In this document: piece after piece, positions 9,763 to 21,300 of the stretch
Layout: the number at the start of each line of letters is the position of its first letter
How positions within the stretch are numbered: the first letter of the stretch is position 1
Assembly: GCF_964340395.1 (NCBI RefSeq)
Contig: NC_135551.1
Span: 8,916,379-8,980,378, forward strand
DNA from: Glandiceps talaboti
Taxonomy: Eukaryota; Hemichordata; Enteropneusta; Spengelidae
Direction: 5' to 3'
DNA: 64,000 bases
Made by a program: the position numbers and the translations under genes
The notes under the pieces: generated by a model
What the model was told of the DNA's origin: nothing
The model's input: the letters and a program-made list of their open reading frames with translations, nothing else
The model's database searches: none

Positions 9763-9776
9763 CTTGAATCCCTACT

Positions 9777-10466
9777 GGCCCTGTCCTAGCCACTAGCTGG
9801 ATGGACAGAAAGCCAGTCTATTTTCTATCAACGATCCATTCACCAGACCATAATGGTGTTCCAGTGACTGTGGATAGACGCCAAGCTGGAGGAACAAGGG
9901 AAGTGCCATGTCCACCATTGCTTCCTGACTACAACAAGTGTATGGGAGGTGTGGATCTTTGTGACCAGATGATCCAGTATTATGGGTATGGTAGGAGATC
10001 AGTTCGCTGGTACCGCCGTGTCCTGTTCTACTGTATAGAAGTGGCCATACTAAATGCGTACATCATCGAAGGCCATGTTACACCTCACATCCGTCAACAC
10101 CATCGGAAGCGATCCCTTTTGGATTTTCGGATCCAATTGATCAACCAGCTGATCGACCAGTGGCGGGCCAATCGTACTCTACAATCTCCACGTAACAGGG
10201 TCACTCAAGAACAACGGTTGGAAGGGCGCCATAGACCAAAGCGTGTGGCTGGTGGAGGAAGACAGTGTGCTGTGTGTACAGAGACCATCAGGCGTTCTGA
10301 TCGACCAGAAGACATAGCACGAGTCCAGAGTAGACATTTTCCACGATCTGTCTTCAAATGTCAACAATGCAATGTGTTCCTATGCATTCAGGATGTCACA
10401 GATGACCGTGATGGTGGCAGGACATGTTTTGACAGGTATCATGACCTTGTGGAATACTGGCGTTGA
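9777..10466 (+). pseudogene. piggyBac transposase, C-terminal part
   Basis: Continues after the LINE with LATSWMDRKPVYFLSTIH, then PDYNKCMGGVDLCDQM, where the Asp (codon 9954) is the third catalytic acid of the piggyBac DDD triad, then WYRRVLFYCIEVAILNAYI. The C-terminus is a cysteine-rich zinc domain: CAVC, then FKCQQCNVFLC, ending HDLVEYWR at TGA 10464. From the internal ATG at 9801 a 221-codon frame remains open, but without the upstream catalytic half it cannot be an active transposase. Confidence 0.88.
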
Positions 10467-10641
10467 TCAGTAATTCTGTCAAGTGTGGATTCTTTGTCGT
10501 TGCAAGTAGTTCTGTCACCTTGCTTGTCTTCTCTGTGTATTAGTGCATTAGAATACATTGCATTGTAAACATTGTTACAACATGACTTACAAGATCCAAT
10601 GTCATCCAGTTACCATTTAGCAACCAGTCTACTGCTTTGAA

Positions 10642-10865
10642 TAGTCCAGTTGCCAGGCCACCCTACCTTGCATTGTCTTAGAGGGAAGGTTTTATGCTTG
10701 ATATTTGTTCTCCAGGGTGTCCTGAACAGGAATCTGGCGGGTGCCACCCTGGCAGAGTTGAGCAATTTTTTTAATTTGCATAAATTAAAAATTGCCGATT
10801 TATGTCAATTTTGGCCATCTAGTAGCACATTTATACAATATCATCATGTATAAATGAGTTTTATA
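10642..10865 (+). repeat. Left terminal inverted repeat
   Basis: Pairs with 14405-14630 reversed. The first 130 bp match closely apart from a ~15-bp replaced stretch, then 'ggccatctagtagcacat' and 'catgtataaatg' match at lower identity. Confidence 0.8.
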
Positions 10866-11124
10866 TTGCACACATCTTTACCTTAAAGTTGTAAAATAGT
10901 ACTGGGCTAAAAAAATTAAAGAAATCAATTAAAAATTGGTAATTAGCATAATTTGCATAAATTGCACAGAATAACAACATTTTGAAGCTAATATTTAATA
11001 TCTGGCAATATTTGTGATAGATTCACGAAATCTGAATCATTTAACTATGATAAATGGTTGGAAGGAATTAAACAAGAAATAAGGTTTGCTGAAAATAAAA
11101 AACAATAAAGTAAAATAATGAGTA

Positions 11125-11220
11125 GTTTGCTTAAATTAAATTACAAACAAATTATACTTGCAGCATATCAGTACCAGGCAGTATTGATTATTGTTTAACT
11201 AAATCTGAATCATAAACTTG
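11125..11220 (+). repeat. Subterminal inverted repeat, left arm
   Basis: ATTATACTTGCAGCATATCA...TAAATCTGAATCATAAACTT is repeated in inverse orientation at 11640-11735. This second inverted pair inside the 4-kb element could fold as an internal hairpin or mark a nested element. Confidence 0.65.
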
Positions 11221-11639
11221 AGTAATTATTTTAAAGGTATGAAATAAAGGAATAAAGATAAGTTTGGAAATAAAAGAATAAATAATTCTTAAAATAACAC
11301 CTTAATTTGCATAATTTGCATAAATTGCATATCTGATAATGATAAACCGAGCTTCATTGTAAGAACAGTTAGGACTGTGATAGGGTACCCAGAGTTTTTC
11401 TCTATATTTTTCAGTATTTTCTTTTGTAGTTTATATATGCCCGATTTAACTCTTCGCTGCAACTGAAACATTTTTTGTAATTGTTTTGTAAGATATAACG
11501 ACTTAATCATAAAATCACACATTCTGCACAGTATTGAATCACCTGTGGTAAACATATTTATGTAGCGGTATACTGCAATGTATCCAATCCATCCAAAGAT
11601 CAATGCCCAATAAATTATGATTTCAACTTATTACCTTAA

Positions 11640-11735
11640 CAAAAGTTTATGATTCAGATTTAATGAATCAATGATATGCTACAAGTATAATGTGTAATGT
11701 GAGCAAATTACTCATTATTTTTCATTTTTGGTCTT
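11640..11735 (-). repeat. Subterminal inverted repeat, right arm
   Basis: Reverse-complement partner of 11125-11220 (AAAGTTTATGATTCAGATTT ... TGATATGCTACAAGTATAAT). Confidence 0.65.
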
Positions 11736-11739
11736 AAAC

Positions 11740-13740
11740 AATATATAATTAATGAAAACTACAAGTGTGCCAGTTGGCTGCACACTTTAGGTGGGAGAAT
11801 CAACAAACTGATCTATGTCATATCATGGCACATGTACTCAAGATGTTTTTTTTCAGCAAGAGATTTTGATTCTCTTTACCAGGAGCTCATCTTTAAAAGA
11901 CTTTAAAATGAGGACCTTCAGTAATTATAACGATTAGGGTAGGGTGATCATCCTCGGTCTCTTTCGTATTTATGTGACCCTCCAACGATTCTATCATGTT
12001 AGTGGCCCTTCCCCAATCCTCTTTCTCTAAAACATGACCCACCTCAATCAGATATTTTAAAACATGGGTTAAAATGCTGTCTGACATGAAAACAGAAATT
12101 AAAAAGTCCCAGACTCAGTGGGAAGGACAAATTCCCATTGCTGCAACTATATTGACAGTTTAAAAGAGATTGGTTATTTCCAACTACCAACACACAAGGG
12201 TTTTGTGTGAAGGAACTGCAATACTCAGTACCTGTGTTTGGATCTAATTGGCTGAGCTGAGGGCCAAAAATCCCACTGAGTAGATGGGCATTGTCGGGAC
12301 GAGGGTCAACATCTCCATTCAACAACATTAATTATCCCATGGTAACCGATGTGGAGGATTCAGTTCCAAAATCACAACATATTGCAACATTAGGCATTGA
12401 AATGAGTTAAAGTAAAATGTAACCCTCCCCTAATCCCATTCTAAAATATGGTCGTTCTTGAGAACTGATTTGTAAAAGGTTACCCACCTACTCCAATTTC
12501 CCTATTACCTCCCTCTTATACATGTATTGAGTCTACCTTATTGTCACTGATGTGGCTGAGAAAATACTCATGCAGTTCATTGTAATTCTAAATATGAATG
12601 GGGGGTTACTTTCAATCTCAGTAACAAATTATTCAAATGCACTGTCTACTTGTGAATCCACACTTCTCATAGACACATGATTTATCTGATGAAATATCCA
12701 AAACAATTATTACTGTACTAAGAATCTGCAGTATACAAGTCACTTGGGGCTTCTGCAACATTTATTCGAACTATATCTAGAAGTTTATCACATATTTGTT
12801 TTGATTTTATTTCATGACTGTGTGGAATTTTTGTCCACTGTTTGGCATTGGTTGTTTTATGTAGTGTCTGGCATCGATTTGGATATTGAGGGTTAAACAA
12901 AGTTCAGGTAATATTCCAAAACATGTGAGATAAGATACACTGAAACACAAGGTCTTGTGACAATGCAGAGTTTTAAGGCTGGTGTTTATCAACTCTCTAG
13001 CTTTTCATGTAAAATATCCCTCTTTGTTTACTAGGGCTAACAAAGTGATTTTTATTCTATCTGGACCGACATTTATAAGTACACCATTTTCCATCGTAAA
13101 CAAATTGCCGTTTTCCTGTATAATAATAGATACAACTTGGTGTTGCTATACTAAGTAACAGTATGCGTGGAGTGTACGTTTTAAGCAATACACGCTTTGA
13201 GATGTTTTTTCTTCAGTCAACTCAAACGTTTTACATGACACCTACCATACATGCATACCCATGTAACTTATCATTAGACTACTACTGTTTTATTAGACTA
13301 CTAAATGTTTTACTGCTTATAGATGTGAGTGTGTGTGTATTCGATATTAATATTTCAATCTTCAGATCGACGCTCATATAATTAGATTAACCAAGCTTAT
13401 ATGTGCAAATAGAACAAATTTAAAAATAGAGAAAGTACATGCTTGACAATGAGGCAAAATTCTTTCTAATGGACTGAACAAGTTGAAAAGTTTAATTAGA
13501 ATATAACTGAACTTTTGTAGATTCTATGAAGTTGACAAGATACATTAGCCGTGGACAAATTTATTTGTGATGAACAAGTGATTCACAGCATCGATGCAGA
13601 TTTGAGTCCCAACATTATATGAACAGTCATGTCACATCTTTACACTAAACGTTCAGTTAATTTTACATTTCATCTCAGGTTTATGAATGATGCAACAAGT
13701 GGTGAATACTAGTATATCCAAGTATAGCATTTCAAGTATA
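11740..13740. other. Interior of the 4-kb element, no gene seen
   Basis: Open frames of up to about 94 codons on either strand (for example 12044-12328 minus) lack recognisable domains. I find no transposase motif. Confidence 0.45.
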
Positions 13741-14400
13741 TTTGAAACCCATTTCAGATTTATGCAAATTATTCAAATTAGATTGTTTTTATCTATGGAG
13801 GTTGCTTATTATCTAATTAGTACTTACACTGTATTGCATCATTAAAAAGTACTGGTAGTTGGTTTTACAATATATGCAGGTATTGCATTTCAAGTATAGT
13901 GAAAAATGACAAAGATCACACAAAATACCCATTCACGATTATGTAAATTATGCAAATCAGCTTATTTTTTTTTATCTTTGTAATTTGCTAATTATCTAAT
14001 TATTACTTACACTGAATTGTGTCATTGAAAGGTAGTTGTTTTCTCAATATATCCATGTATTGCAATTAAACTATATTGAAAACATATGATGATCATCCAA
14101 AATACCCATTTGCGATTTATGCAAATTTGCAAATTTGCAAATTATATGATTATTTTTGGAAGTTGTAATCATCTAATTAGTATTTACACTGTATTGTATC
14201 ACAAACATAGATGTTTTCACAATATATTCAAGTATTGCATTTCGAATATATTGAAAAATGACTAAGATCACACGAAATACACTTTACGATTTATGCAAAT
14301 TATGCAAATTATATTATTTTTTATCTTTGGAAGTTGATAATTATCTAATTAGTATTTACATTGTATTTCACCATTAAAAAGAAGTTGTTTTCACAAATAT
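13740..14400. repeat. Tandem repeat, about 175-bp unit, 4 copies
   Basis: Each unit has TTTATGCAAATTATGCAAATT, then TTATCTAATTAGTA(C/T)TTACA, CTGTATTG(C/T)ATCA, AGTTG and CAAGTATTGCATTTC. Units begin near 13745, 13925, 14100 and 14285. The array adjoins the right TIR of the 4-kb element. Confidence 0.8.
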
Positions 14401-14404
14401 TGAC

Positions 14405-14630
14405 CATTCATACATGGTAATGCTGTATAGATTTGCTACCAAATGGCCAAATCGTCATAAATTTATCATGTTTTAATTTATGCAAATTAAAAAAAAATGT
14501 TCAAGGGTGCCAGGGTGGCACCCGGCGGATTCTTGTTCAGGACACCCTGGAGAACAAATATCAACCATAAAACCTTCCCTCTAACACAATGCACGGTTAT
14601 GTTAAAAAATGCCATCTGGCAACTGGACTA
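14405..14630 (-). repeat. Right terminal inverted repeat
   Basis: Reverse complement of 10642-10865. Confidence 0.8.
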
Positions 14631-15005
14631 GAAGATCAATGTATCCTTTTGTATGTGCATGTGTCATTTTGCCTATGTACATGTATGTCTGCACTTGTAT
14701 ATAAATTGACAGTATCATGATGATATTATGTTTATTTTTTTATTTGCATTAGTTGCTCTCATTTCTTTCTTTCCCAAATATTTAGTTGGTCTAGGCATTG
14801 AAAGAATATGGTTTTTTATTAGTTCTGCATGCTGTATCATACACTTGGGTTTTACAGTAGTTATTCATTTGTTACAGTCAAATGATTTTGCTTACACTTT
14901 GGTTAGCCTTAGATAATTGTAATATTGTTTTTTTATTATCAAATTTATTGCTTTAGTAACTCAAAAATAGTACTCCCAAAGTATGTCTAACTATCAATTA
15001 TGTTT
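14631..15005. other. No gene seen
   Basis: AT-rich. It should contain the 3' LTR of the adjacent minus-strand Gypsy copy if one survives, but I could not match it to sequence upstream of gag. Confidence 0.4.
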
Positions 15006-15009
15006 GTCG

Positions 15010-15290
15010 AAATATTAAGGACGTCGGCGATTTCTGGTTGGATATTGTTTCCGCTTGGATGTTTCACGTCTTTGGGCGTGTCTTGAGGTGCTCATGACGT
15101 CATCATTCGCGTCGTTTCACGCTTCATTTTCGGCGTTGTTAACCTGTATTCGTTCGAAGAATGGGGCATTTCGGGTGATCTTGCGCGTTTTGTTTTCTGC
15201 TGTTATCATTGAATCTTTCTCTTCAACAACTTTGTACGGTTTGGCTTCAAACGGTGTTTCTAATTTTCTTCCAATCATAATTTCTTAACT
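15010..15290 (-). pseudogene. Gypsy pol C-terminal tail
   Basis: On the minus strand it reads IIGRKLETPFEAKPYKVVEE, ENKTRKITRNAPFF and later PTRNRRRP*YFDKH. This matches the region after the Gypsy integrase core that ends in a basic RP-rich tail. In-frame stops are present. Confidence 0.65.
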
Positions 15291-15374
15291 AGCACTGTGT
15301 CACCAACTTTGATTGTAGACTTTTTAGCGTATCTGCGCTTGTCGGCATATTTCTTCATCTTAGCTTTCGCCATT

Positions 15375-15951
15375 TCATCTTTGCCTTTTAATAAAATTTT
15401 CGGCTTCGCCATTGGCTTGTGACCAGCATGGTGTTATCTTGCGGTGTTTGAATCTCATATAATATTCAAATTGTTGAAATTCATATTCATTAAATGGTAG
15501 GCCGGCCGTTGTCTGAAGTAATGGTTTTCGGAATACCATATTCTGAGAATATTTTGTCAAGTTTAGGAATAATTGCTCTGGATGATGTAGACTTTCCTAT
15601 TTCCACAACTGGAAATTGTGAATAGTTGTCAATTACGACGAGTAGATGGTCGCCGGATGGAAATGCCAACACATGTCGATTGAGATTTCTTCTCATGCAT
15701 TATCAAGTAATTCAGTAATTTGCAGTGGTTCTGACCGATGTCATTGTGTAGAGGCTTGGCAGGGGATACAGCTGTGTATATTGGCTTCCACCAATTTGTC
15801 TATTCCAGGGAACCATACTTTCTCGTAGTAGTGTTTTTGTCTTTACCACGGCTTGGTGTCCTTCGTGTGCTAGATCAACAGTGCGTTGTTGTAACGACCC
15901 AGGTATAACGATTTGGGTGGTGCCACGTAGAATAATGTTTGTGTCAGGCAT
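15375..15951 (-). pseudogene. Gypsy integrase (HHCC and DDE core), frameshifted
   Basis: Spread over several frames. The zinc-binding part is LAHEGHQAVVKTKTLLRE, with its CIPC pair in another frame. The core follows: ID-containing start, GDHLLVVIDNYSQFPVVEI, IFSEYGIPKTITSDNGRP with the second Asp, then FKHRKITPCWSQANGEAENF, where the PxWPQANGxxE-type motif holds the catalytic Glu. At least three frame changes mean no functional enzyme. Confidence 0.85.
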
Positions 15952-16274
15952 TATTGTTAACTGCTTCTTGACCTTAAGCAGGGCTTCTACATGACGGACG
16001 TTTATACAGTTGTCTTCATTTTTCTTCTTAATGTCGTGCCATTTGCCCTTGGTAATTGCTCTGATGACAGCTTGTAATGTCGGGTCTGTTTATGTTGCTG
16101 TCTGGATTTCGCCTAATGATAGAGCTTTGGGCGTGGCATTGGTAACGATGAAATTGATATATTCGTCAAATACCTGGTCCTGTCTGTTGCTGGGTTTCGT
16201 GTCTCTGTGTGGATGTCTGGACATGTAGTCAGCTGGGTTATCCTTTCAGGTTTATATAATATTACCTCGAAGTT

Positions 16275-16500
16275 TTAGGCTTGTAGCTTCACTGCCCATC
16301 TTTTGATTCTAGCAGGTGGTTTTGAACTCGGATTGTTGTATATCCGCTCTAGTGGTTTGTGATCAGTGATGATGGTGAATTTCTTACCATACAGATATAG
16401 ATGAAATCGTTCACATACCCATATAATTGCGAGTGCTTCGCGTTCGATTTGTGAGTATCGTTGTTCAAATGCAGTCAATAATCTACTAGTAACTTTTCTT
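16275..16500 (-). pseudogene. Gypsy RNase H domain
   Basis: SRLLTAFEQRYSQIEREALA, then FHLYLYGKKFTIITDHKPLE, then PPARIKRWAVKLQ. These are the hallmark Gypsy RNase H blocks; the first catalytic Asp that would lie upstream is lost at the deletion junction. Confidence 0.85.
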
Positions 16501-16504
16501 CGGC

Positions 16505-16803
16505 GAAAAATGTTTGTTGAGCGCATTAAGTGCCTAGTCGTAGTCTTTTTTGTCACCTGTATCTGGTAGTCTACGTAGTATTCTTCGTACGTCTTTCCCA
16601 GCATAATATTGTAGCAATGCACGTTTCCTTTCAGCATTGGTAATCGCGATCACCACGATTAGGTTTTCGAATTCTACAACCCATTCTAGCCAACGCGTTC
16701 CGATTGAACCAACATCAGCTCTCACTTGATGTGCTTCGAATGGTGGGAACGAAATAGATTGTGCAGCCATCGTAGACTTCTGTTGTCTTGACTTTTTAGA
16801 CAT
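16505..16803 (-). pseudogene. Gypsy gag N-terminal fragment
   Basis: MAAQSISFPPFEAH (second Met of the frame), then GTRWLEWVVEFENLIV and KRALLQYYAGKDVRRI, then LPDTGDKKDYD, a stop, and ALNALNKHFSPKK. This is the gag capsid-type start common to invertebrate Gypsy elements. The frame ends abruptly at the junction with RNase H. Confidence 0.75.
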
Positions 16804-16844
16804 CTATAGCGATGAGCTCCTTTCCGTGTTTGTTTGGTTTCCCG

Positions 16845-16860
16845 CTATCCTTGTCGCCAG
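16845..16860 (-). promoter_or_regulatory. Possible primer-binding site
   Basis: On the minus strand, about 40 bases before gag, CTGGCGACAAGGATAG resembles the TGGCGAC-starting tRNA primer sites common in invertebrate Gypsy elements. If right, the 5' LTR would end at about 16860 and extend to higher coordinates; no LTR copy was matched. Confidence 0.4.
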
Positions 16861-17950
16861 TGTAAAGTCTTTATGTGGATGTGTATATATTTGTGTGAGT
16901 GGGTTGATAGAGATAGACACAGAAGACAACGTTTGCTATTTGAATGCTTACTAAGGTATGATTACTATATTCACATATGTACAGATGGATATAAGGATCA
17001 GTTACACTTTGATGAGGAGGTGGTCATTTGTGGATACTATAATCAGCATGGCAAAAGACTTTGAAAATAGTTTAGCTCTTTCACATTTGGAGAGTTCTGA
17101 TTCATAGGGATGGGTAGCTTCTGAGAACATACACAGAAAAGGTTTAAATGTCCAGCGTTTTCCTGGACCATGCACACCCAGTGAATATGACCATCATATG
17201 CAAAACTTATAAACAGTTTAATGTACCCATGGCTATTTCTTGACGTGGAGATTATGTCTGAGTAGCTTTGAAAGTACATGCTATTATTATCTATCCACAT
17301 GATTAGTTACTTATTAACAGACACATGAGACAACCAATGTGCGATGGCATGGTTAGAAGGGGTTTGCATCAGTATCATGATTATGGCGTCTTCACTCGGC
17401 GGGCAAAGCGATGATCAAATAGACCCATACGTGGACAGTCTAAGCTGAAAACTTCACCTAGGTAAATTCATATAATCTCGTCACCATTTCATTCTCAATA
17501 AAACAGAAACTCTTCCTGTTTGAGCTTCATATACTAGATAGAATGCATTCATACTAAATATCAAAGTATTCTGGAGAATTCGAAGAAGATAACAATAAAA
17601 ATAAATGATTGACAGAAGATGGACGACAGAGAATCAACCTAACCCTTAAGCTCTGCTCAGCTTTAACTGACCATGGAGCTAAAAAGACCGTATATAATTA
17701 GTGAAAATAGAAAACGTTACAAAATCAAATATTCATCAAGAATCTGGTCTTTATACTCTTTCTTATAACTTTCTGACTGCAGTGCAACTAATCTAGTCCG
17801 GAAAGGTGTTCCATAATTGTTCACCAATAGACGTGCGTACAGGTGACTGGTCAATACTATTGTACTACTACAAGGTACAAGGTACTCAATACGACTCAAA
17901 CTTACAAAATATTTGTATAATGTGCAAATATACAGTTGATCAGCTGTATT
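16861..17950. other. No gene seen
   Basis: May include the remains of a Gypsy 5' LTR. Short open frames here have no recognisable content. Confidence 0.4.
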
Positions 17951-17957
17951 GTGCCAG

Positions 17958-18064
17958 TACACACACACACATACATACATACATACATCCATACATACAT
18001 ACAGACAGAAAGACACACAACATACATGTATGCTTAAGCGCGTACACGCATGTATGTACATACA

Positions 18065-18098
<34 letters not shown>

Positions 18099-18179
18099 CA
18101 TACATACATACATGAAGACAGACAGACATGGATAGACGGATGGACAGATAGACAGACAGACAAACATATATATATAGAT

Positions 18180-18220
<41 letters not shown>

Positions 18221-18247
18221 TATATATATATATAGATAGATAGATAT

Positions 18248-18343
<96 letters not shown>
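17958..18343. repeat. Compound microsatellite (ACAC, CATA, TA, GATA)
   Basis: Runs from (ACAC) through (CATA)n and degenerate (CAGA)n, then (TA)n at about 18180-18235 and (GATA)n at about 18237-18342. Long tyrosine/serine/isoleucine-rich frames across it (up to 208 codons) are artefacts of the 4-bp repeat and are not called. Confidence 0.95.
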
Positions 18344-21300
18344 CGTGATATGAATGGATTAATAAACATACGTATTGATGATTTTTGATAGCAGTACTTC
18401 TGACTGGGTTCCCAACAACAGTTCTTTGATACACACAACTGTTCAAACGGTATGACTGAGCTATCCAAACCAGTACATGCTTTCCTATGAACAGGTGAAA
18501 CCATACACAGAGTTTCTGTTGAAACAAAGTTAACCAGATCAAATTAAATGCCTCAGGTAAGGGCAAACCGTATAAGTTTGTTCCTACACATTGTTAATAT
18601 GCATTCTGTGCCATAGCTACCGTATGCAAGATGTACCAGTTAAGGATGAGATGCAGGTTTGTTAGCTCACTTTTCCTTCATATTTCACAATAAAGCCAAG
18701 ATAAATACATGTATTCCATGTATTATCTTGAGTCTATATTTGAAGTTGTGGTTTCTGTGAGTTTTAACATTTCCAAGCATTTAATGATTTTTACCCCAAA
18801 ACTGCGTTTATTGTCACTTAAAATTATTTAACTTTAACAAACAGTCAAATATAGTCATTTTCAACTGTAAATGAGTGAAATGAGTACATAAACTAAATAA
18901 GTTTCCATTGGTTTGCTTAATATTTCTCTCAAGGTCTTGTAATAATCATCGAAAGTTGTATTTATTTGCATAAATTAAAGTTTTTCACACTTGTCGACGC
19001 GATATCTCTCCGTTCCCTCAAAACTTTTACAATCCGGAGGAAAATGTTTTCGGTATAGTGTCTCAGAGTACTGTCTACGAATTTGAGACACCTTGGACGG
19101 TCCGACGCCAAGCTAAATAGTTTTGAACTTCATAACATGTACTAAATACAGAGCAGAGAAAATGACAAATTTGCATAATTAGACCCTTTCCACTCTACAA
19201 AACCTCTCAAATTCGAAAGACACTTGAACAAGTGTTTCCTGTGACTTGCAATTCCTTTATTGAGATTTTTGTTGAGCCAGACGATGTTTTGTTTCAAGGT
19301 TTATGACTATCGTTATATATGGTACAACGATGCTTTAAAATAACAGTGGTAATCAACTACAGTTACTAGTCCAAATTAGATTATTTTACAAAGGGTGTGG
19401 ATTTCATATGGATAAGGACACAATTATAATATACAGTGTGTTGTTTCTGGCTATGAAGTGTATTTTGTTGTGGCCAACAGTGATTGGGAAGTCTCAAAAC
19501 ACCAATGTGACAATGGCCCCATTCCAGCAAAAATGAATGGGCCATTTTCAATTTCAATGGGCCATCCAGAAATTCTAATGGGCCCAAGTTAGCATTCATG
19601 ATCCAACAATAAAGCGAAATAGTTAAAATGAAGTAACCATAATAAGTAAAGTAATATTTCTGCTTGTTATTGTTTGTACAGTAGAGAAGCATGTTCAAGT
19701 CGCGAACCGTAAGTCTGTATCGTATGAAGCCATGCAACCGTTGTAAGCCTGACTTGGCAGGGTTCGACACTGGAGTAAAAAAGTCACTATCCCACAGGAC
19801 TAGTAAAATTGATAACGTAGTAGTCCTGCAAAAAATTTGCTTTCGCTTCTTCACTTGGGCTCTTCATCTCTCTTAGTATTTGTTCTACTTCTAATTCACT
19901 TTTCCAAACCCCATATTTATTTCAAACCCTGTGTTGTAATTGAACTGTCTATTTCTTTGTAGTTGTTTGTGCATCATCAACTCCTTACTGTAATTTTGTT
20001 CTCTTTTTTATGTTTTGGAGCTTCTTTTTTTTTTGCTTTCTGTGAGTAGTTTGTCTTAATTGGGGGGGGGGGGATAATAAGATATGATGTGGTCTTATTT
20101 CTAGCTTAAATACTACATAACATTTCTGGTACACATTGATCTAACTATTGCATTTTTAAAAGACAAAAAATTACCTTCCCATAGAGCAAGTCTTTATAAT
20201 GTTGTCCTCAGTGCATATTAGAATGTATTTACAACATAAAAATAAATAAATTTGAAGGTTACCAGCAGTTAGAGTAAAATTTCGTTACTAATTACATGTA
20301 CAAGTCACTTCGTCTATTTTCGTGTCTATGTACTTCCGGGTTGACATAAAGTCGGCCCTATAATTACTAAGAAATGACAAAACCGTTCGCAAAAAAAGGT
20401 CAGGATTTTAATTTTTCAAACTGAATATCAATATCCACTACACATTCAATAACTGGTTTCGTGTATTCAGAAATGTCCCCCAATACACGAACACGGAATC
20501 GTGTCAATGTTACTAGCTAAGTTAGCAGTACGAATACCATGGATTCATTGTAGGCTGTAAGTTGTACCTGTAAAAAATACGGTCATCACATCATGTAGGA
20601 AGTACAAAAACATAGAACACGTTATTTTCTTGCTGAATATAAACTCACTGAAATAACAACACGGTCAAATTGCGTCTTCGATTTTGACAGCCACCATTGT
20701 TATGATTGAGCTTCATTCCGTTGAACGTGGCCGGGCGAACGCTGACATTCAATTTGTACAGCGTTTTTACAAATGGAGGTCGTCAATAACATACCGAATA
20801 ATTAACTCAGAAACATAGTTTAAATACTAACTGATCAAAAAATTACTGTCTAGAAAGACTACGCATCCGTACATAATTTTAAATACGAAGTCATGCGACA
20901 AAGATTTCAACTTCACTAATTTACTTGTTACAGTGGACATCGCGACGGTAGTTTTCTGTGGTAGCGATTTGAGTTGTTACCTACAAGATTAGTAATTGTG
21001 TTGATAAATTTATGCTTCAAGTATTTATTCTGAAACATCGGTGATCATAATCACTGATCGTAACATTCATTCAAGGAGTTGACGTCTTTTCTCATGCATG
21101 ATGAACGCAGTGACGGTCAGGCGAGGTCATCAAAGGGCATACTAATTTGAATATCTTGAATCGTATTGGTTTGATCTGTTTCACTATACCCGGGGAATGG
21201 TCATGCGTGTATCGTGTATTAAATAGTCAAACATGGATAGAGGGACATGAAACAGTATAAGTATTCAGATTTGCTTTGCAAAAGACGACGTGTGGGGGCA

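Larger units (their letters stand above)
5799..9776 (-). mobile_element. Full-length CR1/L2-type LINE with PHD fingers
   Basis: A complete non-LTR retrotransposon inserted antisense in the piggyBac coding sequence. Its 3' end at 5799-5822 is a short (CTAAA)n tail (TTTAG repeats on the plus strand), a microsatellite tail as in CR1/L2 elements. The single large ORF occupies 6043-9762, and the 5' UTR is only a few bases beyond the ATG. A clear target-site duplication is not visible; the sequence 'tggc' borders both sides and could be a very short one. The element splits codons of the transposase just before its WMDRKPV motif. Confidence 0.88.
10642..14630. mobile_element. 4-kb inverted-repeat (foldback-like) DNA element
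   Basis: The ends are inverted: TAGTCCAGTTGCCAG at 10642 and CTGGCAACTGGACTA ending at 14630. The match continues inward with TTAGAGGGAAGGTTTTATG, GATATTTGTTCTCCAGGG, GTGTCCTGAACA and GGGTGCCACCCTGGCA, then more loosely to about 220 bp. Both ends carry TA, so either TA is the target duplication or the TIR includes it; a 3-bp GAA flanks both sides as the alternative. The interior is AT-rich with many TTTGCATAA motifs, a subterminal inverted pair and a ~175-bp tandem array. I see no transposase, so it is non-autonomous or gutted. Superfamily unknown. Confidence 0.82.
15006..16806 (-). mobile_element. Defective Gypsy-type LTR retrotransposon
   Basis: Minus-strand order is gag (16803 to about 16505), RNase H (about 16500-16275), zinc-binding HHCC, integrase core (15951-15375) and the pol C-terminus (15290-15010). 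Protease and the reverse transcriptase core are missing: gag codons run directly into RNase H codons. Every piece carries frameshifts or stops. No complete LTR was identified. Confidence 0.85.

Noticed and set aside
17717-18566. Long reading frames of 109-208 codons on both strands
   Set aside because: They run through the CATA/TA/GATA microsatellite and consist of repeated Tyr-Ile-Ser or His-Thr-Tyr residues.
19381-19854. 157-codon minus-strand frame
   Set aside because: No domain, no splice sites and a composition like the surrounding non-coding DNA.
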